A DNA stretch of 64,000 nt from Bacillota bacterium (lineage in GTDB: Bacteria > Bacillota > Bacilli > Paenibacillales > Paenibacillaceae), in the NCBI GenBank assembly GCA_023391635.1, contig JAEWAQ010000003.1, positions 62,001-126,000 on the forward strand, read 5' to 3'. Below the pieces are notes generated by a model that saw nothing but the letters and a program-made list of their open reading frames with translations, was not told where the DNA came from and did no database searches. The position numbers and the translations under genes are program-made. This document shows, one piece after another, positions 48,409-56,949 of the stretch; within the stretch, counting starts at the first letter, position 1; each line of letters begins with the position of its first letter.

Positions 48409-48966
48409 GTGATTTCAGTTAACGATTTCAAAACAGGGCTTTCGATCGAGGTTGACGGCGATATTTTCACCGTCACGGATTTTCAGCATGTCAAACCTGG
48501 CAAGGGCGCGGCTTTCGTGCGCTCCAAGCTCAAAAACTTGCGCAACGGCAACGTCGTCGAGAAGACGTTCCGTGCCGGCGAGACCGTGGCGCGCGCCATG
48601 ATCGAGAACCGCCAGGTGCAATATTTGTACAATTCCGGCAACGAATATACGTTCATGGATAACGAGACGTACGACCAGTTCGAACTGAACAAGAAGCAAC
48701 TGGAATGGGAATTGAACTTCCTCAAGGAAAATATGAACGTAAACATCGCCAGTTATCATGGCGAAATTATCGGCATCACGATCCCGAACAGCGTCGAATT
48801 GGCAGTAACCGAGACCGAGCCGGGCATCAAGGGCAACACGGCGACGGGCGCCACGAAGAACGCGAAGCTCGAGACCGGCTTGAACGTGCAGGTGCCGCTG
48901 TTCATTAATGAAGGCGATGTGCTCATCATCGATACGCGTGAAGGCAAATACGTCTCCCGCGCTTAA
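48409..48966 (+). CDS. efp: translation elongation factor P
   Basis: 185 residues, three OB-like domains. ISVNDFKTGLSIEVDGDIFT and KPGKGAAFVRSKLKNL (Lys32-region loop that reaches the peptidyl-transferase centre; here PGKGAA) and the C-terminal GDVLIIDTREGKYVSRA are diagnostic. It relieves ribosomes stalled at polyproline. GTG 48409 after GGAGGG. Strong terminator follows. Confidence 0.97.
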   Translation: MISVNDFKTGLSIEVDGDIFTVTDFQHVKPGKGAAFVRSKLKNLRNGNVVEKTFRAGETVARAMIENRQVQYLYNSGNEYTFMDNETYDQFELNKKQLEWELNFLKENMNVNIASYHGEIIGITIPNSVELAVTETEPGIKGNTATGATKNAKLETGLNVQVPLFINEGDVLIIDTREGKYVSRA

Positions 48967-48979
48967 TGCGGCTGTTGAA

Positions 48980-49026
48980 CGCCCCGTATGTTCCGGTTCA
49001 CTTGCCGGAGATGCGGGGCGTTTTTT
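48980..49026 (+). terminator. rho-independent terminator after efp
   Basis: CGCCCCG (48980-48986) pairs with CGGGGCG (49014-49020), with an inner CCGG/CCGG pair, followed by six T residues. Confidence 0.85.
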
Positions 49027-49044
49027 CACGGTGGGGCTGTAACC

Positions 49045-49112
49045 CGACGAAACCCGCTTAGAGTGTGGCTCGTCCGCCAACTGTTCGCCGCACCTCGACC
49101 AAACCCGCTTAG
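49045..49112. repeat. 51-bp direct repeat upstream of lysC
   Basis: CGACGAAACCCGCTTAG (49045-49061) returns as CGACCAAACCCGCTTAG (49096-49112), exactly 51 bases later. The rest of each unit is similar in kind (GTGTGGC/GAGTGCC, CCGCC) but diverged. Similar in length and motif to the 50-bp repeats at 51138 read in reverse. The remaining sequence up to lysC holds a -10 box TATAAT (49207-49212) and no gene. No lysine riboswitch was recognised. Confidence 0.6.
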
Positions 49113-49256
49113 TGAGTGCCGCCCCGTCTCGACAGAATTTCATAACCATCGCGAGCAGGCAGTTTTCGTTCAAATTTTCGTGCTTTTTGGCGATTCGCAC
49201 ATATGATATAATAGGCTTCATTATGCGAAGGCAATATGCCGAGGAGTGAACGAGAG

Positions 49257-50510
49257 TTGGCTTTGATCGTGATGAAATTCGGCGGCAGTTCGGTCGGTTC
49301 GACGGAGCGGATGAAGCGGGTCGCGCAGCGCATCGTCGACAAGAAACTGCAAGGCGACAGCGTCGTCGTCGTCGTGTCCGCGATGGGAGATACGACGGAT
49401 GATTTAATCGATAAATCGAAGGATTTGCACGATAATCCGCCCGCCAGGGAAATGGATATGCTGCTGACGACAGGCGAGCAGATCTCGACGGCGCTGCTGT
49501 CCATGACGATCCACAGCCTTGGACATGAAGCCAGATCTTTGACCGGTTGGCAAGCGGGCATTCGCACCGAGGCGGTTCACGGCAAAGCGCGCATTACCGA
49601 TATCGCACCCGAGCGGCTGCATCGCGAGCTCGAAGCGGGCCATATCGTCATTGTCGCGGGCTTCCAAGGAATGACGGACGATGGTGAAATTACGACATTG
49701 GGACGCGGCGGATCGGATACGACGGCTGTTGCGCTGGCTGCGGCGATTAGGGCGGACGTATGCGAAATCTATACGGACGTGGACGGCATCTATTCGACGG
49801 ATCCCCGCATCGTGAAGAACGCTCGCAAGCTGAACGCCATCACCTATGACGAGATGCTCGAGCTCGCGAATCTGGGAGCGGCTGTGTTGCACCCGCGTGC
49901 GGTAGAATATGCCAAACATAACAACGTGAACTTGGTGGTGCGTTCGAGCTTTACGCAGAACGAAGGGACGCTCGTGAGGGAGGAAGCAGAGATGGAACAA
50001 GGAATCGTCGTTCGCGGGATCGCCTATGACAAGAATGTGGCCCGCATCAGCATATTGGGCGTAGCCGACGTGCCCGGCGTACTTGCCTCGATGTTCGGCG
50101 CACTGGCCGCGGCGGGGATCGATGTGGATATAATCGTGCAGAGCGGAGTAAAGGACGGTAAAGCGGACTTCTCTTTCACCGTTTCGCAGTCGGACCGCGC
50201 TCGCGCGATGGACGTGATCGGCGGCATCCGGTCAACCGTTCCTTATGATGATTCGGCCTATGAAGAGAATCTGGTCAAAGTGTCGATCGTCGGCGCCGGC
50301 ATGGTATCGCATCCCGGAGTGGCGGCCCGCATGTTCGAGGCCATCTCGAAGCTCGGCGTGAGCATCAAGATGGTCAGCACGTCCGAAATCAAAGTGTCGT
50401 GCGTCATCGACGCCGGGCCGGTACAGGATGTCATCCGCGCTCTTCATACCGCTTACGGTCTGGACACGGCCGACACCGTATTCGTCGGAGGCCCGCAGGA
50501 CCGCCGTTAA
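49257..50510 (+). CDS. lysC: aspartate kinase with internal beta-subunit start
   Basis: 417 residues. LIVMKFGGSSVGS at the start, VVVSAMGDTTDDL, LTTGEQIS, GRGGSDTTAVALAA, and two ACT domains in the last third (ISILGVADVPGVLASMF and VSIVGAGMVSHPGV). It phosphorylates aspartate for lysine, threonine, methionine and diaminopimelate/dipicolinate. TTG 49257 gives the conserved start; ATG 49236 is possible. Inside the frame GGGAGGAA precedes ATG 49992, giving a 172-residue ACT-only product like the beta subunit of Bacillus aspartokinase II. Confidence 0.93.
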   Translation: MALIVMKFGGSSVGSTERMKRVAQRIVDKKLQGDSVVVVVSAMGDTTDDLIDKSKDLHDNPPAREMDMLLTTGEQISTALLSMTIHSLGHEARSLTGWQAGIRTEAVHGKARITDIAPERLHRELEAGHIVIVAGFQGMTDDGEITTLGRGGSDTTAVALAAAIRADVCEIYTDVDGIYSTDPRIVKNARKLNAITYDEMLELANLGAAVLHPRAVEYAKHNNVNLVVRSSFTQNEGTLVREEAEMEQGIVVRGIAYDKNVARISILGVADVPGVLASMFGALAAAGIDVDIIVQSGVKDGKADFSFTVSQSDRARAMDVIGGIRSTVPYDDSAYEENLVKVSIVGAGMVSHPGVAARMFEAISKLGVSIKMVSTSEIKVSCVIDAGPVQDVIRALHTAYGLDTADTVFVGGPQDRR

Positions 50511-50517
50511 TCATCAG

Positions 50518-50979
50518 CTAGAACTTGTTTATGATGAAGCTTAGAATTTTCAGCATCAGAGCTGTAAGCCCGGCGGCCATCAACGGCCCGACGGGAATAC
50601 CGCGCAGCGCCACGATCCCGACGATCGATCCGACGACCAGTCCGATGATGAGCTGTGGATCGAATTTAAGCAAATCCAGACCTTTGCTGTTCAAATACGT
50701 AGCGGCAGCTCCGCCAAGCAGGGCCACCCACCCGGTCCAACTGGTGAAGGCTGCCGCTATGTCTTTGCCCTGTACCTTGCCGGAGGCAAAGGGCACGAGC
50801 ACGGCAAGCGTCAGGAACAGCACTCCGAACTCCAATCCGCGCTTCTCTATGATCGGCAGAAACCGCTGCAGATGGATCAGTTTGACGATCAATAGCAAGC
50901 AAGCTGCTGTCGTAATAATCGGTGATCGCCCCAACAAACCGATAATGATAAGCGCGACAAGGACGATTTCACCGTTCAT
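50518..50979 (-). CDS. DUF441 membrane protein
   Basis: 153 residues with about four hydrophobic segments. LVALIIIGLLGRSPIITTAA at the start, RGLEFGVLFLTLAVLVPFASG, and IGLVVGSIVGIVALRGIPVGPL are DUF441 features (YtwI in Bacillus). Function unknown. ATG 50979 follows GGGGAG; the frame is open to 51054. It converges on lysC with only seven bases between the stops. Confidence 0.88.
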   Translation of the reverse strand: MNGEIVLVALIIIGLLGRSPIITTAACLLLIVKLIHLQRFLPIIEKRGLEFGVLFLTLAVLVPFASGKVQGKDIAAAFTSWTGWVALLGGAAATYLNSKGLDLLKFDPQLIIGLVVGSIVGIVALRGIPVGPLMAAGLTALMLKILSFIINKF

Positions 50980-51137
50980 GCAGCTGTCACGCTCCCCAAT
51001 CAGGATAGCAAGTCTCCGTGTCGACCAGACACTTGGTACCACATTATGGAACAAGCCCCCGTTTTAGAACGATAAACCCAAGACGCGATAGGTGAAGTGT
51101 TTATACAAACTCTAATTAATGTCAATTTAAGTGAGTG

Positions 51138-51268
51138 CCTAAATGGTGGCGGACGGTGGTCGGTCGGGCAAATAGGCGATGAAGTCGCCTAATGGGTGGC
51201 GTGCGGCGGTCGGTCAGGGAAATAGGCGATGGAGTCGTCTAATGGGTGGCGTGCGGTGGTCGGTCGGG
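51138..51268. repeat. 50-bp tandem repeat, 2.6 copies
   Basis: Units begin at 51138, 51188 and 51238 (the last one partial, about 31 bases). Shared blocks: CCTAAATGGTGGCG or CTAATGGGTGGCG, then CGGTGGTCGGTCGGG and AAATAGGCGATGAAGTCG. Each full unit contains a small palindrome, TAGGCGA...TCGCCTA at its junction. The units differ at about six to eight positions. The interval 50980-51367 contains no gene that I can support apart from this and a terminator. Confidence 0.8.
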
Positions 51269-51295
51269 ACTGCGACGGAAATAGAAGACGCACAT

Positions 51296-51341
51296 GAAAA
51301 AGACCGCCGGGGCAACAACAAAGCGTTGCCCTGACGGTCTT
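51296..51341 (-). terminator. terminator of the phosphosulfolactate synthase gene
   Basis: AAGACCG...GGGCAAC (51300-51316) pairs with GTTGCCC...CGGTCTT (51325-51341); on the minus strand a run of T residues follows. Confidence 0.8.
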
Positions 51342-51367
51342 CCGGGGAAGCGCAGGCACACCCGACG

Positions 51368-52186
51368 TCAGATCATGTAATCGGAGAACACGCGGTTCAA
51401 TTCAAACGTGTCCGAGCGCAGCCCGCGCCGCATCGTTTCCAGCGCCATGACGTCCTGAACCGGAATATTTCCGAGGTTGACATCGGAGCCGACCGCCTTG
51501 ATCAAGGCGACTTGCTGCTCCTTGAGCGGCGCCTCCCAGAGGATGCGCTCGCGATTCGGAAGGATCCGCAGCAATTCCTGCAGCTCCTGTTCCCGGCATG
51601 CTCCTCGTTCGTCGAACAGCCCGACGCCCACGCCGGATTCCCTTGCTTCCACGATGACGAGCTCCGCTCCAGCTTTCCAATCTTTTTCCGCCGTTTCCGC
51701 GAAGGCAAGCGCATCGATCCGGGACCCTGACAGCTTCTTCCCGTATTCAGTAAACACGCGAAAACCCAGTTCCCGGGCTTCGCCGATCAATTCGTCCCGT
51801 CTGGCGCGCGACAGCTCGATCGTACCGTCGGACACTTCGATTCCGTCAAAACCGAACGCGACGGCCTGGCGAAAAAAGGCAGGCACAATGTCGCTGGCCA
51901 CGGCCGACTCGAGCAGCGTTCCGCCCGGCACGACGGCGATCCGTCTGCGCTTGGCCGCTTCGATCTTGCGGATCAGCAGCTCGGGCGGATAGAGCGGCGA
52001 CGTCCCGAAGCCGAATTTGACGATATCGATATAATCGCCGGCCGCGGCAAGCAAGTCTTCAAACGATTGCAAGCCCAGCCCCTTGTCGATCACCATCGTC
52101 ATGCCTTTGCTCCGTGGCTTGCCGGACCGGCAGCCGCTAGGATCCGAGAGCGCCCCGGGCCAGGTGTGATTCACCGTAATTTCCAT
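51368..52186 (-). CDS. phosphosulfolactate synthase (ComA family)
   Basis: 272 residues. The TIM-barrel family motifs TMVIDKGLGLQSFEDLL, IVKFGFGTSPLYP, VPGGTLLESA, FDGIEVSDGTIEL, VFTEYGKKL and ESGVGVGLFDERG are present. The enzyme adds sulfite to phosphoenolpyruvate to give phosphosulfolactate. In Bacillus (YitD) this feeds 3-sulfolactate, a compound stored in spores. Downstream phosphatase and dehydrogenase genes are not in the window. ATG 52186 after GAGGAG. An N-terminal extension of about 25 residues precedes the conserved part; start could be internal. Confidence 0.88.
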   Translation of the reverse strand: MEITVNHTWPGALSDPSGCRSGKPRSKGMTMVIDKGLGLQSFEDLLAAAGDYIDIVKFGFGTSPLYPPELLIRKIEAAKRRRIAVVPGGTLLESAVASDIVPAFFRQAVAFGFDGIEVSDGTIELSRARRDELIGEARELGFRVFTEYGKKLSGSRIDALAFAETAEKDWKAGAELVIVEARESGVGVGLFDERGACREQELQELLRILPNRERILWEAPLKEQQVALIKAVGSDVNLGNIPVQDVMALETMRRGLRSDTFELNRVFSDYMI

Positions 52187-52347
52187 GTTCTACGCTCCTC
52201 GTCTGGTCTGCAAGGTGGAATGTCAAGAGCAATATATGCATTTGCCTACCTGCCGGTTCCCCCATCTCCAACAAATTAGACAAGTTGACCGGCTTGTTCG
52301 CATACGGTAGTAGAAAATGCGGCGATGCCGGGAGGGAAACCACAATC

Positions 52348-52614
52348 ATGGACAAGGCTGCGATGAGCATGGCGGTGCTTCGCATATTATCGGGCTGTCT
52401 GGAGCTGACGGCGGCCATCGTCATGATCCGTCTGAACAATGTCGAGAAGGCGCTCGTCGTCAATTCCATGCTGGCGCTCATCGGCCCGATGGTACTGATC
52501 ACGACGACGGCGATCGGACTCGTGGGCTTGGCGGACAAGCTGTCGCCGTCCAAGCTGCTGTGGATCATGGCGGGTGTGGCGTGTCTATTGATCGGCATTT
52601 TGCGCAAAGGATGA
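52348..52614 (+). CDS. yqhV: YqhV membrane protein
   Basis: 88 residues with three hydrophobic segments. MAVLRILSGCLELTAAIVMI, KALVVNSMLALIGPMVL and KLLWIMAGVACLLIGIL follow Bacillus YqhV closely. Located before spoIIIAA as in Bacillus. Function unknown; expressed in sporulation in relatives. GGGAGG precedes ATG 52348; the frame is open from 52285. Confidence 0.85.
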   Translation: MDKAAMSMAVLRILSGCLELTAAIVMIRLNNVEKALVVNSMLALIGPMVLITTTAIGLVGLADKLSPSKLLWIMAGVACLLIGILRKG

Positions 52615-52637
52615 TCGGCGAAAGACAAGCCGGACAG

Positions 52638-52666
52638 GCATAAACGGCAGGTACAAGCATACAAAT
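52638..52666 (+). promoter_or_regulatory. sigma-E-like promoter of the spoIIIA operon
   Basis: GCATAAA (52638-52644), 13-base spacer, CATACAAAT (52658-52666). The -10 fits the sigma-E consensus CATACAnT well; the spacer is one base short. spoIIIA is a sigma-E operon in Bacillus, so position and type agree. Confidence 0.5.
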
Positions 52667-52733
52667 CAAGAAGAAAGGCTTTTCCATCCTTCTATCTTTC
52701 TATCAATCTTCTGCCGGGGAGGGGGTCAGTCGT

Positions 52734-53762
52734 TTGGCACAGACGATGCCGGATTTGTTCGTATATCCGTTGCGCGGCGTCCTGGAGCGGTTGCCGGAAC
52801 ACGTTAATGTGACGCTGGAGGAAATTCGCATCCGCGAAAGACGGCCGCTGGAAATCGGTTATGCGGGGCGATCGGCATTCGTGCGGCCTGACGGTACGTT
52901 AACGGGGGACTACCGCAGCGCTTATGCGCCGGGTAGGGAAGAATGCCGGGCGCTGCTGGAACGCGCGACCAATCATTCTTTGTACGCAGTGGAAGAAGAG
53001 CTCAGGCGGGGATACATCACCGTGAGCGGAGGGCACCGGGTGGGGCTTGCCGGGCGCGTCATTCTCGACCGGGGAGCCGTCGCCCATCTGCGGGACATCG
53101 CGGGGTTCAATGTGCGGATTGCCCGCGCCCGAACGGGCTGCGCATCGGCCGTGCTGCCGGGCATACTCGATCCGCGAGCCCGGACGATCCGGCATACGCT
53201 GATCGTCTCGCCGCCGCAGCAAGGGAAGACGACTTTGCTGCGCGACCTGGTTCGCAGCATCAGCTCGGGCGAATGGCACCATCCGGCCGCCCCGGATTGG
53301 AGCGGGCGCAAAGTCGGCGTCGTGGACGAACGCTCGGAGATCGCCGCCTGCGAAGCGGGCGTGCCGACGTTCGATCTCGGCCCGCGAACCGATGTGCTGG
53401 ACGCCTGCCCGAAAGCGGAAGGCATCATGATGCTCGTACGCTCCATGTCGCCCGAAGTTGTCGCGGTGGACGAGATCGGCCGCCCGGAAGACGCCGCGGC
53501 CCTGCACGAAGCGCTGCATGCCGGCGTGCGCGTGCTGGCGACCGCGCACGCGTCGGGACTCGACGACATCGCAGCGCGCCCCGTATTGGCCGGTCTTGCG
53601 GAGTCTGGCGTATTCGGGGCCTACGTGCTGTTGTCGCGATCCGGCGGCAGGGTGGAGCATCGTATCATCACGCCCGAGCACGCCTTGCGCGAGATCAAGT
53701 CCAGGCCGCAGCCGGCGATCCGCTCCCCGGACGTCCGGCAGCAGGAGGCCGGCAGCGTATGA
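52734..53762 (+). CDS. spoIIIAA: stage III sporulation protein AA, ATPase
   Basis: 342 residues from TTG 52734 after GGGGAGGGGG. Secretion-ATPase-like, with Walker A in PPQQGKTTLLRDLVR and Walker B in VVAVDEIGRPEDA, and an N-terminal LEEIRIRERRPLEI domain. It is the motor of the SpoIIIA-SpoIIQ channel linking mother cell and forespore. The stop overlaps spoIIIAB by four bases. Confidence 0.95.
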   Translation: MAQTMPDLFVYPLRGVLERLPEHVNVTLEEIRIRERRPLEIGYAGRSAFVRPDGTLTGDYRSAYAPGREECRALLERATNHSLYAVEEELRRGYITVSGGHRVGLAGRVILDRGAVAHLRDIAGFNVRIARARTGCASAVLPGILDPRARTIRHTLIVSPPQQGKTTLLRDLVRSISSGEWHHPAAPDWSGRKVGVVDERSEIAACEAGVPTFDLGPRTDVLDACPKAEGIMMLVRSMSPEVVAVDEIGRPEDAAALHEALHAGVRVLATAHASGLDDIAARPVLAGLAESGVFGAYVLLSRSGGRVEHRIITPEHALREIKSRPQPAIRSPDVRQQEAGSV

Positions 53763-54283
53763 TGCAGTTCGCGGGAGCGCTGCTCGTGCTGTTCGCCGGA
53801 ACGATGATCGGTTATTTGCAAGCATCCCGCTTCGCGGCCAGGCCGCGCCAGATTCGCCAACTCATGCATGCGCTGCAGCGGCTGGAGACCGAGATCGGGT
53901 ATGGTCAGACGCCGCTGCCGGAGGCGCTGTCCCGGCTCGCCGCCATCGTGCCGGCTCCCGTCTCGGGCTTGTTTTCAGCCATTGCCGCGAGCTTCGCGGA
54001 CCCGGCCTGGGCGTCAGGCACGTTGCGCGACAACTGGGAACGCTCGATGACGGACGGCTGGGGACGCACGGCGATGCGGGCGCCCGAGAGGGATGCGATG
54101 ATCCGCTTGGGAGCAACGCTCGGCGGCAGCGGCAGGGAGGATCAGATCAAGCATGTTCGGCTGGCCATGCATCAGCTGCAGGCCGAGGAAGCCTCGGCAA
54201 GAGAGGAACAGCAGCGCTATGAGAAGATGAGCCGGAGTCTGGGGGTGCTGGGTGCCGCACTTGTCGTCATTTTGATGCTGTAA
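53759..54283 (+). CDS. spoIIIAB: stage III sporulation protein AB
   Basis: 174 residues. N-terminal membrane segment (FAGALLVLFAGTMIGYL), RPRQIRQLMHALQRLETEIGYG, and a C-terminal membrane segment (LGVLGAALVVILML). Resembles GspF-type platform proteins; part of the channel complex. Two adjacent Met codons overlap the spoIIIAA stop. Confidence 0.93.
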   Translation: MMQFAGALLVLFAGTMIGYLQASRFAARPRQIRQLMHALQRLETEIGYGQTPLPEALSRLAAIVPAPVSGLFSAIAASFADPAWASGTLRDNWERSMTDGWGRTAMRAPERDAMIRLGATLGGSGREDQIKHVRLAMHQLQAEEASAREEQQRYEKMSRSLGVLGAALVVILML

Positions 54284-54368
54284 CCCCAGGGGGTCCTTCC
54301 AAAAAGCAATGGGAATAAGCCGCGAAGGCCAAGGTCGCTTTTGGGGGATGAGTCTGGAGGCTTGAAGG

Positions 54369-54572
54369 ATGAATATAGACGTCAGCACGATCTTCCAAAT
54401 TGCCGGCATCGGCATCATCGTAGCCATGATCCACACGGTACTCAAGCAGATGGGCAAGGAAGACATGGCGCATTGGGTGACCGTGATCGGATTCGTCGTG
54501 GTACTGTTCATGGTGGTGCGGCTGCTGAACGATCTATTTCAGGAAATCAAAACGATATTTCTGTTTCAGTAG
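54369..54572 (+). CDS. spoIIIAC: stage III sporulation protein AC
   Basis: 67 residues, two membrane segments (IFQIAGIGIIVAMIHTVLKQ, VTVIGFVVVLFMVV). Matches SpoIIIAC in length and sequence, including MGKEDMAHWV between the helices. The stop abuts spoIIIAD. GGAGGCTTGAAGG precedes ATG. Confidence 0.93.
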   Translation: MNIDVSTIFQIAGIGIIVAMIHTVLKQMGKEDMAHWVTVIGFVVVLFMVVRLLNDLFQEIKTIFLFQ

Positions 54573-54971
54573 GTGAGCGCGGTGGATATGGTTCAGATCG
54601 TCGGCATCGCGTTTCTCGCCACCGTGCTGATCCTGGTCATCCGGGAGCAGAAGCCGATGTTCGCCTTCCTGCTGGCGGCATTCACCGGTGTAGGCATCTT
54701 CCTGGCGCTCATCGGCAAGATCGGCACGGTCGTGTCGGTATTGGAAGAGCTGGCAGACCGCTCCGGCATTCCATCCGTGTACTTGAAGACGATGCTCAAG
54801 ATCATCGGCATCGCTTACGTCGCCGAGTTCGGGGCGCAAATCGTACGCGACGCAGGGCTCGAGAGCATCGCCTCGAAGATCGAATTCGCGGGCAAAATGC
54901 TTATTCTCGTCATGGCCGTGCCGATCATCAGCGTCATCGTGGAAACCGTGCTGAATTTGCTGCCGGCCTGA
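54573..54971 (+). CDS. spoIIIAD: stage III sporulation protein AD
   Basis: Up to 132 residues. VDMVQIVGIAFLATVLILVI is the SpoIIIAD start, followed by REQKPMFAFLLAAFTGVGI and a third helix region, then YVAEFGAQIVRDAG. Start choices are GTG 54573, GTG 54582 or ATG 54588; the ribosome site AGGTGA overlaps the spoIIIAC stop, so a later start is possible. Membrane component of the channel. Confidence 0.92.
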   Translation: MSAVDMVQIVGIAFLATVLILVIREQKPMFAFLLAAFTGVGIFLALIGKIGTVVSVLEELADRSGIPSVYLKTMLKIIGIAYVAEFGAQIVRDAGLESIASKIEFAGKMLILVMAVPIISVIVETVLNLLPA

Positions 54972-55011
54972 CCGGAGCACCGGGCACGGGGCCGCAGGCA
55001 GGAGGGGGATC

Positions 55012-56217
55012 ATGCGCCGTCTATTCGTTCTCGTTCTCTTCATGCTGCTGGCCGCCCCGTCCGTCGTCGTGCTAGCGGCCCCGCTTGCAGCGGCAGGTAC
55101 CGACGATCCGGACCCGGGCAGCTTCGTCTCCGAACTCGCCCGGAAGCAGTCCCAGGAAATGCAGACCAGGGAGATCGAGCGTTACTGGAACGAGCTGAAG
55201 ACGCAATATGGCGGCTATTTTCCCGAAGGCAAGCTTCCGGAAATCCGGCAACTGATGTTTCCCGACGGCAAGCCGTGGAGCCTGGGACAGGCCATGACGG
55301 GCCTGGCGCGTTACTTCCTGCACGAAGTGCTGTACAACGGCAAGCTGCTCGTCACGATCGTCCTGCTGACGGTATTTACCATGGTGCTGGAAACGATGCA
55401 GACAGCGTTCGAACGCAACACGGTCAGCAAAGTCGCCTATGCCATCGCATACCTGGTGCTGCTTATTCTGGCGGTGAACAGCTTCCGCATCGCGACCTCG
55501 TATGCGGAGGAAGCGATCCAGAACATGGTGCAGTTCATGCTCGCCATGATTCCGCTCCTGCTCACCTTGCTGGCCAGCACCGGCAATGTGACGTCGGTGG
55601 CGGTGCTCCATCCGCTCATCGTGTTCATGATCCACACCGTCGGCACGTTCATCCACCTGTTCGTGTTTCCGCTGCTGTTCTTCTCGGCCGTGCTTCATAT
55701 CGTCAGCTCGATCAGCGACCGCTATAAGGTGACGCAGCTGGCGAATCTGCTGCGCAGCGCCGGTGTCACCATTCTGGGGTTGATGGCGACGATGTTCCTC
55801 GGCGTCCTGTCGATCCAGGGCGCGACCGGAGCCGTGACGGACGGCGTGGCGATGCGAACGGCGAAGTTCGTTACCGGCAATTTCGTGCCGGTCGTCGGCA
55901 AGATGTTCTCCGATGCGGCCGATACCGTGCTGTCGGCCAGCCTGCTCGTGAAAAACGCGATCGGTCTCGCCGGCATCGTCATCCTGCTGTTCCTGTGCGC
56001 GTTTCCCGCCGTCAAAGTCGCCGTCCTGGCGCTCATCTACAACTTGGCGGGCGCGGTGCTGCAGCCGCTCGGGAATTCGCCCGTCGTCGTGTGCCTGCAG
56101 ACGATCGGCAAAGTGCTGATCTACGTGTTCGCAGCGCTCGCGGCGGTAGGTCTGATGTTCTTCCTGGCGATCACCATCATCCTGACGGCCGGCAACGCCG
56201 CGCTGATGATTCGTTAG
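55012..56217 (+). CDS. spoIIIAE: stage III sporulation protein AE
   Basis: 401 residues. Signal-like first helix (LFVLVLFMLLAAPSVVVLAA), a luminal helix region, then about six to seven membrane segments (HPLIVFMIHTVGTFIHLFV, GLMATMFLGVLSIQGATGAV). Matches SpoIIIAE in length and layout. AGGAGGGGG precedes ATG. Confidence 0.94.
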   Translation: MRRLFVLVLFMLLAAPSVVVLAAPLAAAGTDDPDPGSFVSELARKQSQEMQTREIERYWNELKTQYGGYFPEGKLPEIRQLMFPDGKPWSLGQAMTGLARYFLHEVLYNGKLLVTIVLLTVFTMVLETMQTAFERNTVSKVAYAIAYLVLLILAVNSFRIATSYAEEAIQNMVQFMLAMIPLLLTLLASTGNVTSVAVLHPLIVFMIHTVGTFIHLFVFPLLFFSAVLHIVSSISDRYKVTQLANLLRSAGVTILGLMATMFLGVLSIQGATGAVTDGVAMRTAKFVTGNFVPVVGKMFSDAADTVLSASLLVKNAIGLAGIVILLFLCAFPAVKVAVLALIYNLAGAVLQPLGNSPVVVCLQTIGKVLIYVFAALAAVGLMFFLAITIILTAGNAALMIR

Positions 56218-56234
56218 CAAGGAGGGAGCCGTCG

Positions 56235-56945
56235 ATGGGGCTGATGGAGGCGATGTCCGGCTGGCTGAAGCAAATTATCGCCGTCGTGCTGCTCGCCGCG
56301 CTCGTGGATCTCGTGCTCCCCAACCGTACGATGCAGCGGTACGTGCGATTGGTTGCCGGCCTGATCATTCTGCTGACGATCGCGACGCCCGTGCTGCAAT
56401 GGATCCGCGGCGACTTTGACAGCCAGCTGGCGGCCGGGATGCAAGCGGTGGAACTGAATCCGCAGTCGGCGCCGGACGAACTGGCGCGCATCGAGGAAGA
56501 AGGGCGCAGGTGGCGGGAGCGCGGCAGCCTTGAAGCGGCATCGCTGACGGCTCAGCGTCTGCAGGAGGCGATTCGCGAAGACATAGAGCGCGCGGAAGGC
56601 CGGGCAGTCGCCGGCGTGTCGGTCGAGCTGCAGCAGGCTTCGGGCGGATCGCTGGATGTGCGGCAAGTGACCGTGACGCTCGCTGCCGAGACCCCCGTTG
56701 ACGAATCAGAGGAGAAGCAGTCGAGTAGCGGCATGCGGCCGATAGAGGCGGTCAAGCCGGTCACGGTGACGGACCCGGAGCCGATCCGCGTAGACGAAGA
56801 CGGAACGGCGGAGATGGCGGCTGAGGCGGAGGCTGAGGTGGACCCCGCCATTCGCGGCAGGGTTGCGGCGCTGATCGCGGCGCGCTATGGCATCGCCGCC
56901 GGTCGGGTCCGCGTCGCGGTGGAAGGCGGCGGTCAAGGGAGGTGA
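56235..56945 (+). CDS. spoIIIAF: stage III sporulation protein AF
   Basis: 236 residues. MSGWLKQIIAVVLLAALVDL and LVAGLIILLTIATPVLQWI are the two N-terminal membrane segments; the C-terminal part has the ring-building beta/alpha fold and an acidic stretch (AEAEAEVD). AGGAGGGAG precedes ATG 56235; the longer open frame is inside spoIIIAE. Confidence 0.92.
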   Translation: MGLMEAMSGWLKQIIAVVLLAALVDLVLPNRTMQRYVRLVAGLIILLTIATPVLQWIRGDFDSQLAAGMQAVELNPQSAPDELARIEEEGRRWRERGSLEAASLTAQRLQEAIREDIERAEGRAVAGVSVELQQASGGSLDVRQVTVTLAAETPVDESEEKQSSSGMRPIEAVKPVTVTDPEPIRVDEDGTAEMAAEAEAEVDPAIRGRVAALIAARYGIAAGRVRVAVEGGGQGR

Positions 56946-56949
56946 TGCG

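Noticed and set aside
48990..49256. Lysine riboswitch before lysC
   Set aside because: The interval is short, holds a direct repeat and a -10 box, and shows none of the conserved lysine-riboswitch blocks or a terminator before the gene.
51138..51268. CRISPR array
   Set aside because: The units are contiguous 50-bp tandem repeats without unique spacers, only 2.6 copies, and no cas genes are near.
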